Source: an uncultured Muribaculaceae bacterium
Lineage (GTDB): Bacteria > Bacteroidota > Bacteroidia > Bacteroidales > Muribaculaceae
Direction of reading: 5' to 3'
Assembly (NCBI GenBank): GCA_904501735.1
Contig: CAJGBY010000022.1
Span: 1 to 25,723, forward strand
Length of the DNA: 25,723 nt
Positions 23,832 to 25,723 of the stretch are shown here, in pieces. Position 1 is the stretch's first letter, and every line of letters starts with the position of its first letter. The translations under genes and the position numbers were made by a program. Under the pieces are notes generated by a model that saw nothing but the letters and a program-made list of their open reading frames with translations, did not search any database and was not told the DNA's origin.

Positions 23832-25421
23832 TTACTTCTTACCCTTGTAATTCACTGTTACTGGAGTAAATTCGTTGCTATATCCGTCATACACACACAC
23901 TGCATACCAATGTCCTTTTTGTTTTTTCTTAGGCAATTGATACTTGTTGTCATAAGATATTGCAAGCAAATACTTAGCATCAATACCATCACCATCTTTG
24001 CTCATAGCAGCTGCATATGACACCTTGTTAGGCACTGCATAGATAGTGTATTTCACGATTGAACGGCCCTTTTCAACCTTATCCCAGTTCAAAACGCCCT
24101 TCTTCAATGAAGCGTTGCTCACTTCACCAAGGTTTGGAGCTTTTTTCCATGTAATTACTGGATTAAGAGCCAATGTATTGTAACAATACTTCATCAATGT
24201 ATCGCCTACAGCAGCATCGCCAGGATTGCGACCATACAAACCTCTTGAAGAGAAATAAATAGAACCAGATGCATTATTTAGTGTATACTCGCGGTTAGCT
24301 TCTACTTGCTTCACATATTCACCAAACACTGCAGGATCTGGACCTTTGCGACGAGGAGCACCCTTTACTCGCTTATTAGCCGAACCGATTGAGTGGCTTG
24401 AATAGAAATGACGACCAAAGTAATTAGCAGCACGACTCCAATATTCACAGATAGGTCCATAAGGAGCTGTTTCATGCCATGTAGCCCAATAAATTTGAGG
24501 TGAGATAAAGTCAATAGACTTTTCTTCAAGCCAAGCTACTGGGTCAGAGAAGATTGTAGCATATTGCCAGTCTGGAGCCTTCACATCACAAGGCTTCAAA
24601 TCAGCATAGCGTGCACCCGATGTTTCTGCCTTACCAGCTACACCTGCAGGAGAAATACCAAAGCGTACATCTGGGCGAGTAGCTTGAATCATATCATACA
24701 CTTCCTTAACCATCAAGTTCACATGTGCACGACGCCAATCACCGATGCTCATACCATTTGATGTTGCATTATATAACGCATAATCGGCTGCAGTGCTGTC
24801 TTGAGCCAAGTTATTTGGATAGAAATAGTCGTCAAATAGGACGCCATCTACTGCATATCCTTCCACTACTTCACGACACACATCAACAATGCGCTTACGG
24901 CACTTGTCAAGAGCAGGATTAAGAGTAATATACTTACCGTCATGAGATAGCAACCAACCATCGCGTTGCATTTCCATATCATGTTCAGTTGTCCAACGGT
25001 CATAGCCCGAACGAGACCAACGATAAGGATTCATCCATGCCCAACATTCGATACCACGCTTATGACATTCTTCTACACAGAAAGCAAGTGGATCCCATCC
25101 TGGATCAACACCACGCTCTCCAGTCAAATAAGATGTCCAAGGGCAATAAGCCGACTTATACATTGCATCACTTTCGCTACGCACTTGGAAGCACACCGAA
25201 GTGATGTTAAGAGCCTTCATTTCGTCAAGATAATCACACATTTCTTGCTTTTGTGCTGCTTGAGCTTCAGCTCCCACACCAATTGTCTTTGGCCAGTCCA
25301 TACTACTTACAGTAGTGTACCACACTGAACGAAGTTCACGCTTAGGATTTTCAGCGTTCATAGAGCCACAGAACAATGCCACAAGCACCATCACAGCCCA
25401 TAGTTTTAGATTCTTTTTCAT
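23832..25421 (-). CDS. Exported glycoside hydrolase-like protein, GHL10 (DUF187/YngK) family
   Basis: This 529-residue protein has a signal peptide (MKKNLKLWAVMVLVALFCGSMNA). The GHL10 TIM-barrel domain covers about residues 28-350, marked by RSVWYTTVSSMDWP at the start, FQVRSESDAMYKS, WAWMNPYRW, DGVLFDDYFYP (Phe196-Asp197-Asp198), FGISPAGVAG and DFISPQIYWA. A C-terminal fibronectin-like beta domain (about 420-529; TWKKAPNLGEVSNASLKKGVLNWDKV) follows. Relatives are thought to act on peptidoglycan or other envelope glycans, including enzymes that cut glycan strands stripped of peptide; the acidic pair in FDDYF is the likely catalytic centre. It is monocistronic, with a promoter -7 box at 25453-25460 and the shared terminator at 23772-23815. 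It is presumably periplasmic or on the outer surface. Confidence 0.92.
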   Translation of the reverse strand: MKKNLKLWAVMVLVALFCGSMNAENPKRELRSVWYTTVSSMDWPKTIGVGAEAQAAQKQEMCDYLDEMKALNITSVCFQVRSESDAMYKSAYCPWTSYLTGERGVDPGWDPLAFCVEECHKRGIECWAWMNPYRWSRSGYDRWTTEHDMEMQRDGWLLSHDGKYITLNPALDKCRKRIVDVCREVVEGYAVDGVLFDDYFYPNNLAQDSTAADYALYNATSNGMSIGDWRRAHVNLMVKEVYDMIQATRPDVRFGISPAGVAGKAETSGARYADLKPCDVKAPDWQYATIFSDPVAWLEEKSIDFISPQIYWATWHETAPYGPICEYWSRAANYFGRHFYSSHSIGSANKRVKGAPRRKGPDPAVFGEYVKQVEANREYTLNNASGSIYFSSRGLYGRNPGDAAVGDTLMKYCYNTLALNPVITWKKAPNLGEVSNASLKKGVLNWDKVEKGRSIVKYTIYAVPNKVSYAAAMSKDGDGIDAKYLLAISYDNKYQLPKKKQKGHWYAVCVYDGYSNEFTPVTVNYKGKK

Positions 25422-25452
25422 ATAATAGTGTTATTGGTAAATATTTCTTCCT

Positions 25453-25460
25453 CAAAGTTA
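25453..25460 (-). promoter_or_regulatory. -7 promoter box for the GHL10 gene
   Basis: On the minus strand TAACTTTG matches TAnnTTTG exactly, 32 bp before the ATG. No clear TTG is seen at the -33 position. Confidence 0.5.
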
Positions 25461-25551
25461 CTATTTTTTTCAATAACTAATGAATTTCACTATAAAATAT
25501 TTCTCCCACACCACTATAGGCACTATAGATACTATCCCCCCTATAGCACAA

Positions 25552-25589
25552 AAAAAAGAGAGTTACTCTCATTTGAGTAACACTCTTCG
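25552..25589 (-). terminator. Terminator of the rRNA operon
   Basis: Just downstream of 5S on the minus strand, an imperfect hairpin (AGAGTGTTACTC with GAGAGTAACTCT around AAAT) is followed by a run of T. A two-base bulge interrupts the stem. Confidence 0.75.
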
Positions 25590-25592
25590 TTA

Positions 25593-25700
<108 letters not shown>

Positions 25701-25723
25701 ATCTCTTTTTTACCGACCGAGAC

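Overview
The window is chromosomal DNA of a Bacteroidota bacterium, almost certainly order Bacteroidales; a gut lineage such as Muribaculaceae or Prevotellaceae is plausible but was not tested. The evidence is a MurF-alanine racemase fusion gene, a GSCFA-family protein, type-A C-terminal secretion (T9SS-style) sorting domains, lipoproteins with Bacteroidetes-type signals, absence of Shine-Dalgarno sequences, and several promoters of the Bacteroidetes form TTG-(18 to 20)-TAnnTTTG.

Positions 1-2900 look accessory. A small secreted protein whose 5' end lies off the left edge is followed by a C10 (streptopain-like) cysteine protease lipoprotein and a second small lipoprotein. A 633-bp gene-free stretch follows, full of short inverted and direct repeats. 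Positions 2907-6128 hold core genes, all on the minus strand: pyrH-frr from one promoter, a small two-helix membrane protein followed by an M16 zinc protease, and tRNA-Lys(UUU) with its own promoter and terminator.

Positions 6170-11341 form a minus-strand run read as dacB (PBP4-type DD-peptidase), an acidic conserved protein, rsmI, a coiled-coil lipoprotein and an AI-2E/PerM-type transporter. Positions 11357-18826 hold a promoter, three tandem paralogous secreted phosphodiester-glycosidase-like proteins (about 800 residues each) and a terminator. The three genes are a mosaic: the gene at 11419 resembles its neighbour at 13834 in its N-terminal two thirds but the gene at 16260 in its C-terminal part.

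Positions 18901-23815 form a plus-strand run: GSCFA protein, MurF-Alr fusion, tadA and a secreted esterase, ending in a perfect 20-bp inverted-repeat terminator shared with the convergent GHL10-type glycoside hydrolase-like gene (23832-25421). The right edge carries a 5S rRNA gene on the minus strand, the distal end of an rRNA operon that continues outside the window. Peptidoglycan precursor synthesis (MurF-Alr), wall trimming (DacB) and several exported hydrolases give the window a cell-envelope theme, interleaved with translation genes (frr, rsmI, tadA, tRNA-Lys, 5S).
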